Below are positions 1 through 7,363 of a stretch of DNA of 32,592 nt, in pieces (position 1 is the first letter of the stretch; each line of letters opens with the position of its first letter). Below the pieces are notes generated by a model. The model made no database searches. It was given only the letters and a program-made list of their open reading frames with translations, and was not told the origin of the DNA. Origin of the DNA: Bacteroidota bacterium (lineage in GTDB: Bacteria > Bacteroidota > Bacteroidia > Bacteroidales > Prolixibacteraceae); contig JAUXUF010000046.1 of the NCBI GenBank assembly GCA_030684645.1, positions 1-32,592 on the forward strand. Direction: 5' to 3'. A program made the position numbers and the translations under genes.

Positions 1-1
1 A

Positions 2-682
2 TCGGTTGACCTGCTTCAATATAAAAACTCGGGCGATACAACTTATGGCGACAAGGAGCGGGTTGTCGGGTATTATGCCATATCGTTTACTCAGGGGAAA
101 GCGAAAAATCAAATGAAAGAGTTTTCGATCAGCAGCGAGGATAGAAAGTACCTGTTGAAGATTGCCCGTGAAACCATTACCGAATATGTCAGAAAGGGAA
201 CTACTCCTGAAATTGATCCGGCCAAACTGAGCGCAACCGTGAAAACTCCGTGCGGTGCGTTTGTGACTATCAACAAGAATCACATTTTGCGGGGCTGTAT
301 CGGACGTTTTGATCCAGAAATGCCACTTTGGAAGGTGGTTCAGTTGATGGCTATTGCCGCAGCAACTCAAGATCACCGGTTTAGTCCGGTTCAATCCAGC
401 GAACTCGGCAAGATCGAAATTGAAATCTCAGTGCTCACTCCTTTGAAGCGGATCAAGTCGGCCGATGAATTTATTCTGGGCAAACACGGCATTTACATGA
501 AGCAGGGAACTTCAACAGGAACATTTTTGCCCCAGGTGGCCACTTCAACAGGCTGGAGCAAAGAGGAATTTCTGGGCCATTGCGCTCAGGATAAGGCTGG
601 AATAGGGTGGGACGGCTGGAAAACCGCTGAACTCTATACTTATGAAGCGCTGGTGTTCGGAGAGGGGGAGTTTCAACAATGA
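2..682 (+). CDS. Memo-AMMECR1 fusion protein (AmmeMemoRadiSam components B and A), 5' end outside window
   Basis: The frame is open from base 2 with no stop before the ATG at 113, so translation continues through that ATG. The first residues (VDLLQYKNSGDT, then GDKERVVGYYAISF) match the C-terminal end of the Memo family. From about base 113 comes a complete AMMECR1 domain with its hallmark LRGCIG motif (bases about 285-305) and a GWDGW-containing C-terminus. I therefore read it as one polypeptide, Memo then AMMECR1, rather than a 189-residue AMMECR1 protein starting at 113. Both families belong with a radical SAM enzyme in the AmmeMemoRadiSam system, and that enzyme is encoded at 3902. The next gene overlaps the stop by ATGA, indicating translational coupling. 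The molecular function is not established. Confidence 0.88.
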   Translation, partial: SVDLLQYKNSGDTTYGDKERVVGYYAISFTQGKAKNQMKEFSISSEDRKYLLKIARETITEYVRKGTTPEIDPAKLSATVKTPCGAFVTINKNHILRGCIGRFDPEMPLWKVVQLMAIAAATQDHRFSPVQSSELGKIEIEISVLTPLKRIKSADEFILGKHGIYMKQGTSTGTFLPQVATSTGWSKEEFLGHCAQDKAGIGWDGWKTAELYTYEALVFGEGEFQQ

Positions 683-3159
683 ACACTGCATATCCTCTTT
701 TGCCGATCAGCATTCTGGTGATTTTGTTTTACTCGCTTTCGTTCGCGTTTTCGCGGATGGGGTTGGTAAGCAAGGCCAACCACCGTAAATTCTGGAATAT
801 CTTACTGCTGATTGCCTTCCTGACGACTGGATTAATCGGATTGCTGATGGTCGTTAAAATCAATTACAAACTGGTAATTCCCTTTTATGATGAATTACAG
901 GGCTACCACGTTGGTTTTGGTATCGGGATGGCTGTCATCGGCTTTTTTCATTTCTGGTGGCATCTCAGTTACTATCTTCATCTTTTAAAAAGCGAAAAAA
1001 GCAAGCAGTCCCGGCAAACATTTCAGATGGAAAAAGATTTGGCCGAAAGTTTCCTGAAGATTTCCGCCTTTTTGCTGGGAAGCACATCCATCATTGCACA
1101 GGTGATATTGCTGCGCGAGTTTCTGTCTGTTTTTAACGGCAACGAACTGGTCATCGGCTTGGTGCTTGCCAACTGGATGGTTTTAACAGGGCTTGGCGCA
1201 TACCTTGGCCAATATCCAATAAGAATAAAAAAAGCTTATCCTGTCATCATTTCCGGCCTGCTCATTCTTTCGGTTTTGCCTTTCGCTACCGCTTTTCTGA
1301 TCAATTTCCTGAAAAACATCGTGTTCCCCATCGGGGCAATGATCAGTGTGTTTCAAATCTTCTTTGCTTCGCTGTTACTGCTAATCCCGTTTTGCCTCGT
1401 GAGCGGCTTCCTGTTTACCTTCATCGCCAGCTGTTATTCCGAAATCAGGCGCCAAAACGAAGCTGGCCCTGTTTATGGTTTCGAGTCGGTGGGCAGTACG
1501 GTTGGTGGTTTGCTCAGCGGACTGCTTTTTATTTTTGTGTTTTCTTCCATTGAGAGCCTGCTGGTTTTGGCCATCGTCAACGGGTTGGTGCTTTTTCTGA
1601 TCAACCTTCAAAGGTTAGGTCGAAAGAGGATTTGGGTGCCGCTGTTGGTGGCGGTTCCGGCATTCGTCCTGCTTTTTTTTCATCCTGAAAAGAAGATCAG
1701 AAGTCTGGTATATCCAAATCAGGAAATTGTGGTTTCGAAAGATTCGCCTTACGGAAACATCGTGATCGCCCGGCGCGAAAACCTGTGGAGCGTTTACAAC
1801 AACAATGTGCTGCTGTTCGATTCCGAAAATTTTATGCTGAACGAAGAGGCTGTACATTTTCCCATGCTGCAGCACCCGCATCCGGCAAAGGTTCTGCTTG
1901 TTTCGGGTGGAATTTCTGGACAAATTGCCGAAGTCCGGAAATATGGGAAAATTTCAATCGATTATGTGGAAGACAACCGGTGGTTGCTGTCCCTGATGAA
2001 AGATACGCTCCGGAAAATGACGGATGAAAACCTGAACGTTTTTGCAACCGATCCACTTCGGTTTATCCGCAAAACCCAAAAGTCGTATGATGTAGCTATC
2101 CTGAACCTGCCTGGCCCGTCCACCATGCAGTCGAACCGGTTTTACACGCTCGAATTTTACAAACTCCTGAAGCAGAAGCTGACTCCGGGTGCAGTTGTTT
2201 CTTTTGGGATACAGGCTCCGCCCAATTACCTGAATTCAGAAGCGGTCGACCTGAATTCGACCCTGTTTGCTACCTTGAAAAAAGTGTTTCAGAATGTGCT
2301 GATCATTCCGGGGGAGAAGAATTATTTTCTGGCATCCGATGCACCATTGACATCCAATATTTCTCAAACTGTTCAGGAAAAACAAATTGAAAACCGATAT
2401 GTGAACCCATATTATATCGATGACTCGCTGCTGAAAAGTCGTGGAGATAATATCCTTGCGGCATTAAATCCGGCTGCCGAAATCAATCAAAATCTGAAAC
2501 CAGTTTCGTACTTCCAGCAACTTTTTTACTGGCTGAGTCAGTTCAAAGGGAAATACGGAGTGATGGCTGTTTGTGCAGTGGTTTTGTCGCTATTTGTTTT
2601 CTTTAGGGGAAGCACACCTTCCAAAGCCATGTTCCTTACTGGTTTTTCGGCAACAGGGTTGGAAATTCTCCTGCTTTTCGGATTGCAGGTTTTCTTTGGA
2701 AACATTTACCTGCTCACCAGTTTTGTCTTTACCGGTTTTATGTTTGGTCTTGCGTCCGGATCTTTCTTTGGAAAATCATTCAAAAGCGCTCCGGGAAAGA
2801 GTTACCTGTCGGTTACCCAAATTGTGATTGGTATTTTTGCTGCAATCATCAGTGTTTCACTTTTCTCTCCTGAGATGGCTGATCTGCCGCCGGCAATTGT
2901 TTATTCGCTGTTTCTGGCAGCAACTGTGCTGATTGGCGGACTGACCGGGTTCCAGTTTACACGGGCAAGTCTCGCCAGGATCGGAAGCTATGCTGACATT
3001 TCAGGAAAAACTTACAGTTACGATTTATTTGGCTCGGCGATGGGTGCGCTTGCAACAGCGATTTTTTTGGTGCCCAAACTGGGTATTGTGGCCTCGGTAC
3101 TGACCATTAGTTTTTTAAATTTGGTATTCGGAATTTGGTTAATTTTAAAGAAAAAATAG
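679..3159 (+). CDS. polytopic membrane protein with spermidine-synthase-like domain
   Basis: An 826-residue inner-membrane protein. Three hydrophobic segments (residues about 5-25, 38-62, 76-98) precede a second membrane block (about 125-345) with the family-typical start LGSTSIIAQVILLREF. A soluble Rossmann-type spermidine-synthase-like domain follows (about 355-590), and a last membrane block of about six helices (about 630-825) ends the protein. The nucleotide-binding loop reads LLVSGGISGQ instead of a clean GGGDG, and the region normally containing catalytic Asp residues reads NLPGPSTMQSNRFYTLEF. Aminopropyltransferase activity is therefore doubtful, and SAM binding may remain. Its start overlaps the upstream stop (ATGA), so it is coupled to the Memo-AMMECR1 gene and may be a membrane partner of that system. 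The family is clear; the substrate is unknown. Confidence 0.8.
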   Translation: MNTAYPLLPISILVILFYSLSFAFSRMGLVSKANHRKFWNILLLIAFLTTGLIGLLMVVKINYKLVIPFYDELQGYHVGFGIGMAVIGFFHFWWHLSYYLHLLKSEKSKQSRQTFQMEKDLAESFLKISAFLLGSTSIIAQVILLREFLSVFNGNELVIGLVLANWMVLTGLGAYLGQYPIRIKKAYPVIISGLLILSVLPFATAFLINFLKNIVFPIGAMISVFQIFFASLLLLIPFCLVSGFLFTFIASCYSEIRRQNEAGPVYGFESVGSTVGGLLSGLLFIFVFSSIESLLVLAIVNGLVLFLINLQRLGRKRIWVPLLVAVPAFVLLFFHPEKKIRSLVYPNQEIVVSKDSPYGNIVIARRENLWSVYNNNVLLFDSENFMLNEEAVHFPMLQHPHPAKVLLVSGGISGQIAEVRKYGKISIDYVEDNRWLLSLMKDTLRKMTDENLNVFATDPLRFIRKTQKSYDVAILNLPGPSTMQSNRFYTLEFYKLLKQKLTPGAVVSFGIQAPPNYLNSEAVDLNSTLFATLKKVFQNVLIIPGEKNYFLASDAPLTSNISQTVQEKQIENRYVNPYYIDDSLLKSRGDNILAALNPAAEINQNLKPVSYFQQLFYWLSQFKGKYGVMAVCAVVLSLFVFFRGSTPSKAMFLTGFSATGLEILLLFGLQVFFGNIYLLTSFVFTGFMFGLASGSFFGKSFKSAPGKSYLSVTQIVIGIFAAIISVSLFSPEMADLPPAIVYSLFLAATVLIGGLTGFQFTRASLARIGSYADISGKTYSYDLFGSAMGALATAIFLVPKLGIVASVLTISFLNLVFGIWLILKKK

Positions 3160-3165
3160 ATAAGA

Positions 3166-3864
3166 ATGATTTCAAAAACAATGACGACAGAAATGCAAAT
3201 ACTTCCCGATGAATTGGTAATGAGTAAGATATATGTTATCAGGAACGTAAAAGTTATGCTCGATAGTGACCTTGCAGAACTATACGAGGTAGAAACCAAA
3301 CAATTAAAAAGAGCTGTAAAACGAAATGTAAAACGGTTTCCTGATGATTTTATGTTTGAACTTACGGAAATAGAATTCGCAAATTTGAGGAGCCAATTTG
3401 GCACCTCAAGTTGGGGCGGTGTACGGTATGCACCTATGGCTTTTACAGAACAAGGAGTTGCAATGTTATCAAGTGTTTTGAGTAGCGAACGCGCAGTTAT
3501 GGTAAACATCCAGATAATTCTCATATTTACAAAAATGCGTGCATTACTGTCAACACATAAAGAAATACTTCAAAAGCTCGAACAGATTGAAAAGAAAGAC
3601 ATTGAACAAGATGATAAAATCGGGCTCATTTTTGAATACCTTAAACAGCTTGAACAAACCAAACAACAGGAATTGGAGCAAAAGAACCGTCCGAAAATAG
3701 GCTTCAAGTTGCAGGTTGCAGTAGTACAAGGAAAATTCGATCCATTTTTTCGTCAAAAACCGAATATCACACGAAAGGAGATTGAAGAAGAAACCGGGAA
3801 AAAAGTAATAACCAAGCAAAATGCGAAACAAATAGTGCAGAAAAAGAGTAACAAAATCGAGTGA
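3166..3864 (+). CDS. ORF6N-domain DNA-binding protein
   Basis: A 232-residue protein. Residues about 18-105 match the ORF6N domain of phage and mobile-element proteins: YVIRNVKVMLDSDLAELYEV, then the KQLKRAVKRN and RFPDDFMFELTEIE blocks and MAFTEQGVAMLSSVL. A charged coiled-coil-like stretch (about 125-170) and a lysine-rich tail follow. Such proteins are usually phage antirepressor-like or accessory regulators. The gene starts 6 bases after the membrane-protein stop; ATG 3166 is used here, and in-frame ATGs at 3181 and 3193 are alternatives. Its codon usage is visibly more A/T-rich than its neighbours, and it separates two parts of the AmmeMemoRadiSam locus, so I infer that it was acquired later. 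No target can be assigned. Confidence 0.8.
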   Translation: MISKTMTTEMQILPDELVMSKIYVIRNVKVMLDSDLAELYEVETKQLKRAVKRNVKRFPDDFMFELTEIEFANLRSQFGTSSWGGVRYAPMAFTEQGVAMLSSVLSSERAVMVNIQIILIFTKMRALLSTHKEILQKLEQIEKKDIEQDDKIGLIFEYLKQLEQTKQQELEQKNRPKIGFKLQVAVVQGKFDPFFRQKPNITRKEIEEETGKKVITKQNAKQIVQKKSNKIE

Positions 3865-3901
3865 AACTTGATCATTAAAGCATATGATGACCTTTCAGGA
3901 T

Positions 3902-5014
3902 ATGAACACACGAGAATTTCTGAAACGTGGACTGGCTGCAACAGGCGCGATCGCCTGCTCACCGATGATGAGCTTTTCCGGAGAAACCAGCGAAAAACTC
4001 TGGAAATGGAGCAAGGAAGGTTTGTACTGGTCGCCTACGCCACGGGGTACCAAATGCCTGATCTGCCCCAATGAGTGTATCATTAAAGAGGGCGAATCGG
4101 GACTTTGCCACAACCGGGTAAACCGGGACGGGAAAATTTATTCCATTGCCTACGGAAATCCTTGCGCCGTCAATATCGACCCGATTGAAAAGAAGCCCTT
4201 TAACCATTTTTTGCCCGGAACAAAGGCCTTTTCCATTGGTACGGCGGGTTGCAACCTGGCCTGTTTGAACTGCCAGAACTGGACGATCTCGCAGGTTAGT
4301 CCCAAAGAAACACGCAACTACGATTTGATGCCCGATAAGCTGATTGCCGACACCATTGCCAGCAAGTGCCCATCGATAGCTTACACGTATTCCGAGCCCA
4401 TTTCGTTTTATGAATATACCTTCGATTCGGCCAAACTGGCGCGGCAGGAAGGCATTAAAAATGTACTTGTGACTGCGGGTTTCATCAACGACGAACCGCT
4501 GCGCAATCTCCTCAAATACATTGATGCCGCCAGGGTTGATCTGAAATCGTTCAGTAATGATATTTACCTGAAGCTGAGCGCCGGCGCCCTCGATCCGGTT
4601 TTAAACACGCTGAAAACAATGAAGGAACTCGGAGTCTGGCTCGAAATTATCAACCTGGTTGTTCCCGGCTGGACCGACAATCTGGACATGATCAAACGCA
4701 TGTGCAACTGGCTGGCCGAAAACGGACTTTCCAGTACGCCGCTTCACTTTAGCCGTTTTCATCCTGATTACAAACTCACTCAATTGTCATCCACTCCGAT
4801 TGGTGTGCTTACCCAGGCCCGCGATGTTGCCCTTGCTGCCGGAATAAAATACGTGTATATTGGCAATGTGCCCGGCCTCGATGCAGAAAATACCTATTGT
4901 CCAAAATGTCACGAAATAGTTATCGAACGGAAGGGATATACCATTTTTCAGAAAAACCTTGAAAAAGGGGCCTGCAAAAAATGTGGCGAAAAGATACACG
5001 GAGTTTGGGGATAA
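3902..5014 (+). CDS. AmmeMemoRadiSam system radical SAM enzyme (PflA-like)
   Basis: A radical SAM protein of 370 residues from the chosen start. The [4Fe-4S] motif CNLACLNC is at residues 117-124 (CX3CX2C). An earlier Cys cluster (CLICPNEC, then GLCHNR) and a C-terminal pair of CxxC motifs (CPKC and CKKC) suggest extra metal sites. The N-terminus MNTREFLKRGLAATGAIA resembles a Tat-type leader with KR in place of RR, although the hydrophobic stretch is short. An in-frame ATG at 3884 is an alternative start; 3902 gives the leader-like N-terminus. The family is the dedicated radical SAM partner of Memo and AMMECR1 proteins, which agrees with the fusion gene at the left edge. The substrate is unknown. 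Confidence 0.87.
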   Translation: MNTREFLKRGLAATGAIACSPMMSFSGETSEKLWKWSKEGLYWSPTPRGTKCLICPNECIIKEGESGLCHNRVNRDGKIYSIAYGNPCAVNIDPIEKKPFNHFLPGTKAFSIGTAGCNLACLNCQNWTISQVSPKETRNYDLMPDKLIADTIASKCPSIAYTYSEPISFYEYTFDSAKLARQEGIKNVLVTAGFINDEPLRNLLKYIDAARVDLKSFSNDIYLKLSAGALDPVLNTLKTMKELGVWLEIINLVVPGWTDNLDMIKRMCNWLAENGLSSTPLHFSRFHPDYKLTQLSSTPIGVLTQARDVALAAGIKYVYIGNVPGLDAENTYCPKCHEIVIERKGYTIFQKNLEKGACKKCGEKIHGVWG

Positions 5015-5043
5015 TAACTTTTACCTCATTTGTTCTTTTCCCG

Positions 5044-5100
5044 GGTGCTGCGATTTATAATCGCAGTTATTGCTTTTCTGCGATTATAAATCGCAGCACC
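5044..5100. repeat. 23-bp perfect inverted repeat (REP-like hairpin)
   Basis: Arms 5044-5066 and 5078-5100 are perfect reverse complements around an 11-base loop. Each arm is itself nearly palindromic, built on CTGCGATTTATAATCGCAG. No clear U-tract follows, so this looks more like a dispersed extragenic palindrome than a simple terminator. It could still end transcription of the radical SAM gene just upstream of the riboswitch promoter. Confidence 0.85.
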
Positions 5101-5111
5101 AAAATAAATCC

Positions 5112-5119
5112 TATTTTTA
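5112..5119 (+). promoter_or_regulatory. candidate -7 promoter element upstream of riboswitch 1
   Basis: TATTTTTA resembles the Bacteroidetes -7 consensus TAnnTTTG except for its last base. It lies 5 bases before the predicted first paired base of the riboswitch, where a start site would be expected. No convincing -33 element is visible. Confidence 0.4.
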
Positions 5120-5123
5120 CCGC

Positions 5124-5304
5124 TGAATTGGTTCCAAGTTCGGCCTTCGGCTGACATGGACTAAGAGGGAATCCGGTTTAAACCCGGAGCTGTACCCGCA
5201 GCTGTATGCCTTTATAAAACTTTTTGTAATCCCCGCCACTGTTTCTGTTTTTTGAAACGGGAAGGCCGCAAAAAGTGAGGCGAGCCAGAAGACCTGCCAA
5301 TTCA
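5124..5304 (+). promoter_or_regulatory. cobalamin riboswitch 1, aptamer
   Basis: This is an adenosylcobalamin-type riboswitch. P1 is formed by TGAATTGG (5124-5131) and CCAATTCA (5297-5304). The conserved GGGAATCCGG block (from 5168), the GAGCTGTACCCGCAGCTGTA core, GCCACTG, GGGAAGGC and the B12 box (GCCAGAAGACCTGCC, ending about 5298) appear in the expected order. It precedes the genes for the Gfo/Idh/MocA protein, BtuF, CobD and CbiB and is expected to repress them when cobalamin is plentiful. Confidence 0.95.
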
Positions 5305-5321
5305 AAACAATTCTGATTCGA

Positions 5322-5369
5322 ATCTTCGGGAAAAAAGATCGGTGAAAGGTGACAGCAATTTCCTTTTCA
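5322..5369 (+). promoter_or_regulatory. riboswitch 1 expression platform (kissing-loop hairpin)
   Basis: A hairpin with arms ATCTT (5322-5326) and AAGAT (5335-5339) presents CGGG (5327-5330), complementary to CCCG (5195-5198) in the L5 loop of the aptamer. This fits the known L5-L13 kissing contact. GGTGAAA follows at 5341-5347. TGAAAGG (5343-5349) can pair with CCTTTTCA (5362-5369) with one bulge. No strong U-tract is visible, so control of translation initiation seems more likely than termination. Confidence 0.65.
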
Positions 5370-5409
5370 TTTCTGCCGGAGCAAAAAATTAGATGTAACC
5401 TATAAATTT

Positions 5410-6534
5410 ATGCGCATGAAAGTCCACAAGAATGTCATTATCGTCCTTATTCTATTTCTAATGATAATACCGAAAACTCAGGCTCAATCATCAGTTCAAA
5501 AGCCAATCCGATTGGCCATTTCAGGGATGACCCATGGGCACATTGCCTTTATTTTAGGCCGGAAAGACAAGCAGGATTTTCAACTGGTTGGAGTTTTTGA
5601 GCCAAACACCGAATTGGCTCAAAAACTGGCAAAAAAATATGGATTCGACCCCAAACTGATCTATTCTGATCTTGTAAGCATGCTTGACAAAGTAAAGCCT
5701 GAAGCAGTTGTAGCATTTGGATCCATTTTCGAACACATGGCCACGGTTGAAGCTTGCGCCCCGAGAGGAATCCATGTGATGGTTGAAAAACCACTTGCCA
5801 CAACCGTTGAACATGCGAAAAGGATGGTTGAACTTGCTGAAAAGTATCACATTTATTTGCTTACCGATTACGAAACTTCCTGGTATCCAACTACCGCAAA
5901 ATCGTTTCAGTTGGTTAATGACAGTAACTTCATTGGAACCATCAGGAAAGTAGTTATTCACGACGGTCATCAGGGTCCAAAAGAAATTGGCTGCGACAAG
6001 GTTTTTCTCGATTGGCTGACAGATCCTGTTCAAAACGGAGGAGGTGCCCTGATCGATTTCGGTTGTTATGGAGCCAATCTGATGACTTACCTAATGAAAG
6101 GTGAAGAGCCCGTTTCAGTGACGGCAGTTACCCAACATTTTAAACCAGATATTTACCCTAAAGTTGACGATGAAGCAACCATCATTGTGAGTTATCCTAA
6201 TGCGCAGTGCATTATTCAGGCATCCTGGAACTGGCCTTTTAGCCGTAAGGATATGGAAATTTATGGTGATTCGGGATACCTTGTTGCAGTCAACAACAAA
6301 AATATGCGGTTGAGGAAAGGAACTATGCAGACCGAACAGTTGAAACAAGTCACTTCAAAAGATATTGCTGTTTACGAAGATCCGTTTAATTATTTTGCTG
6401 ATGTACTGTATGGAAAAGTAAAGATGACCAGTTATGATCCATATTCACTGACCAATAATGTGATTGTTGTAAAAATTTTGGATGCCGCGCGTGAATCAGC
6501 GAAAACTGGAACAACTGTAATCCTGAAGAAGTAA
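5410..6534 (+). CDS. exported Gfo/Idh/MocA-family oxidoreductase
   Basis: A 374-residue protein. A Sec signal peptide (hydrophobic core about 9-20, probable cleavage after TQA near residue 25) leads into a Rossmann domain starting RLAISGMTHGHIAFIL, in which the dinucleotide loop is an unusual GMTHGH. The family motif EKPLAT is at 126-131, and a C-terminal alpha/beta substrate domain follows. Members reduce or oxidise sugars and related compounds with NAD(P). This is the first gene after cobalamin riboswitch 1 and lies 1 base before btuF, so it should be B12-regulated. It is not a recognised cobalamin pathway enzyme; a role in periplasmic corrinoid handling is inference. The ATG at 5416 is an alternative start. 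Confidence 0.85.
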   Translation: MRMKVHKNVIIVLILFLMIIPKTQAQSSVQKPIRLAISGMTHGHIAFILGRKDKQDFQLVGVFEPNTELAQKLAKKYGFDPKLIYSDLVSMLDKVKPEAVVAFGSIFEHMATVEACAPRGIHVMVEKPLATTVEHAKRMVELAEKYHIYLLTDYETSWYPTTAKSFQLVNDSNFIGTIRKVVIHDGHQGPKEIGCDKVFLDWLTDPVQNGGGALIDFGCYGANLMTYLMKGEEPVSVTAVTQHFKPDIYPKVDDEATIIVSYPNAQCIIQASWNWPFSRKDMEIYGDSGYLVAVNNKNMRLRKGTMQTEQLKQVTSKDIAVYEDPFNYFADVLYGKVKMTSYDPYSLTNNVIVVKILDAARESAKTGTTVILKK

Positions 6535-6535
6535 A

Positions 6536-7348
6536 ATGAAGAAAAACTATTTTATACTGATAATTCTTCTTACTTGTCAATTGACAATTCAGGCACAGAA
6601 AGCCAAACGTATTGTGTCGCTTGTTCCATGGGTCACCAAAAGTTTATACCTGATGGGCGAACAGAAACGTTTGGTGGGTTGCACCAATTATTGCCCGGTT
6701 GCGGCTTCCGACAATATTCCGGTAGTGGCATCGGCCATGAGTGTCAACCTCGAAAAAACACTGATGTTGAAACCCGATGTGGTTATTGCTTCGTCATTAA
6801 TCAAACCTGAAATCATCGATAATTTAAGGAAACTCGGTATCAAAGTTGTTTATCAGCCTTACCCCAAATCGTTTGAAGAGATTTGTGCCTACTTTATTCA
6901 GATTGGAGAATTGGTTGGACAGGGAAATAAGGCCAAAGAAATTGTAAATCAGCAAAAAGACCGGCTGGCTAAGTTGAAGGCCAGCGTCCCCTCCGGAAAA
7001 AATCCCAAAGTATTTATCCAGATTGGTGCCAAACCTCTGTTTTGTGTTGTTCCTGATACATTCATGGACGATTTTATCCGCTTTTCAGGAGGGGAAAATA
7101 TAGCTTCTGGTTTTAAAATTGGAAGCATTACCCGCGAATATGTGCTGAAACAGAATCCTGATTTCATCTTTATTGTGACCATGGGTATTGTGGCGCAGGA
7201 AGAAAAAGACACCTGGCTTGGTTATTCAGCGCTTTCGGCCAGTAAAAGCAAGAAAATTTTTATTCTTGATGCCGATAAAACCTGCAGCCCTACCCCAATT
7301 CTGTTTCTGGATGCGCTCGAAGAAATGATCAAATTGATGTACCAGTAA
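6536..7348 (+). CDS. btuF: cobalamin ABC transporter periplasmic binding protein BtuF
   Basis: A 270-residue periplasmic binding protein of the helical-backbone metal/corrinoid receptor family. Residues 1-20 form a signal peptide ending TIQAQ, with no lipobox Cys, so it is probably a free periplasmic protein. The mature start KRIVSLVPWVTKSLYLMG, VGCTNYCP, the linker-helix region (KPDVVIASSLIKPEIIDNL) and the C-terminal lobe with FSGGENIA match the family. Cobalamin is assigned as ligand because of the riboswitch upstream, cobD and cbiB downstream, and the BtuC/BtuD genes at 21064-22910, which lack a binding protein beside them. It starts 1 base after the preceding stop. Confidence 0.88.
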   Translation: MKKNYFILIILLTCQLTIQAQKAKRIVSLVPWVTKSLYLMGEQKRLVGCTNYCPVAASDNIPVVASAMSVNLEKTLMLKPDVVIASSLIKPEIIDNLRKLGIKVVYQPYPKSFEEICAYFIQIGELVGQGNKAKEIVNQQKDRLAKLKASVPSGKNPKVFIQIGAKPLFCVVPDTFMDDFIRFSGGENIASGFKIGSITREYVLKQNPDFIFIVTMGIVAQEEKDTWLGYSALSASKSKKIFILDADKTCSPTPILFLDALEEMIKLMYQ

Positions 7349-7363
7349 AATCCATTAACCATT

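Noticed and set aside
3018-3524. Minus-strand open frame of 168 codons
   Set aside because: It is antisense to the membrane gene and the ORF6N gene, both well supported, and its translation has no family resemblance.
5554-6033. Minus-strand open frame of 159 codons
   Set aside because: It is antisense to the Gfo/Idh/MocA gene, whose motifs are clear.
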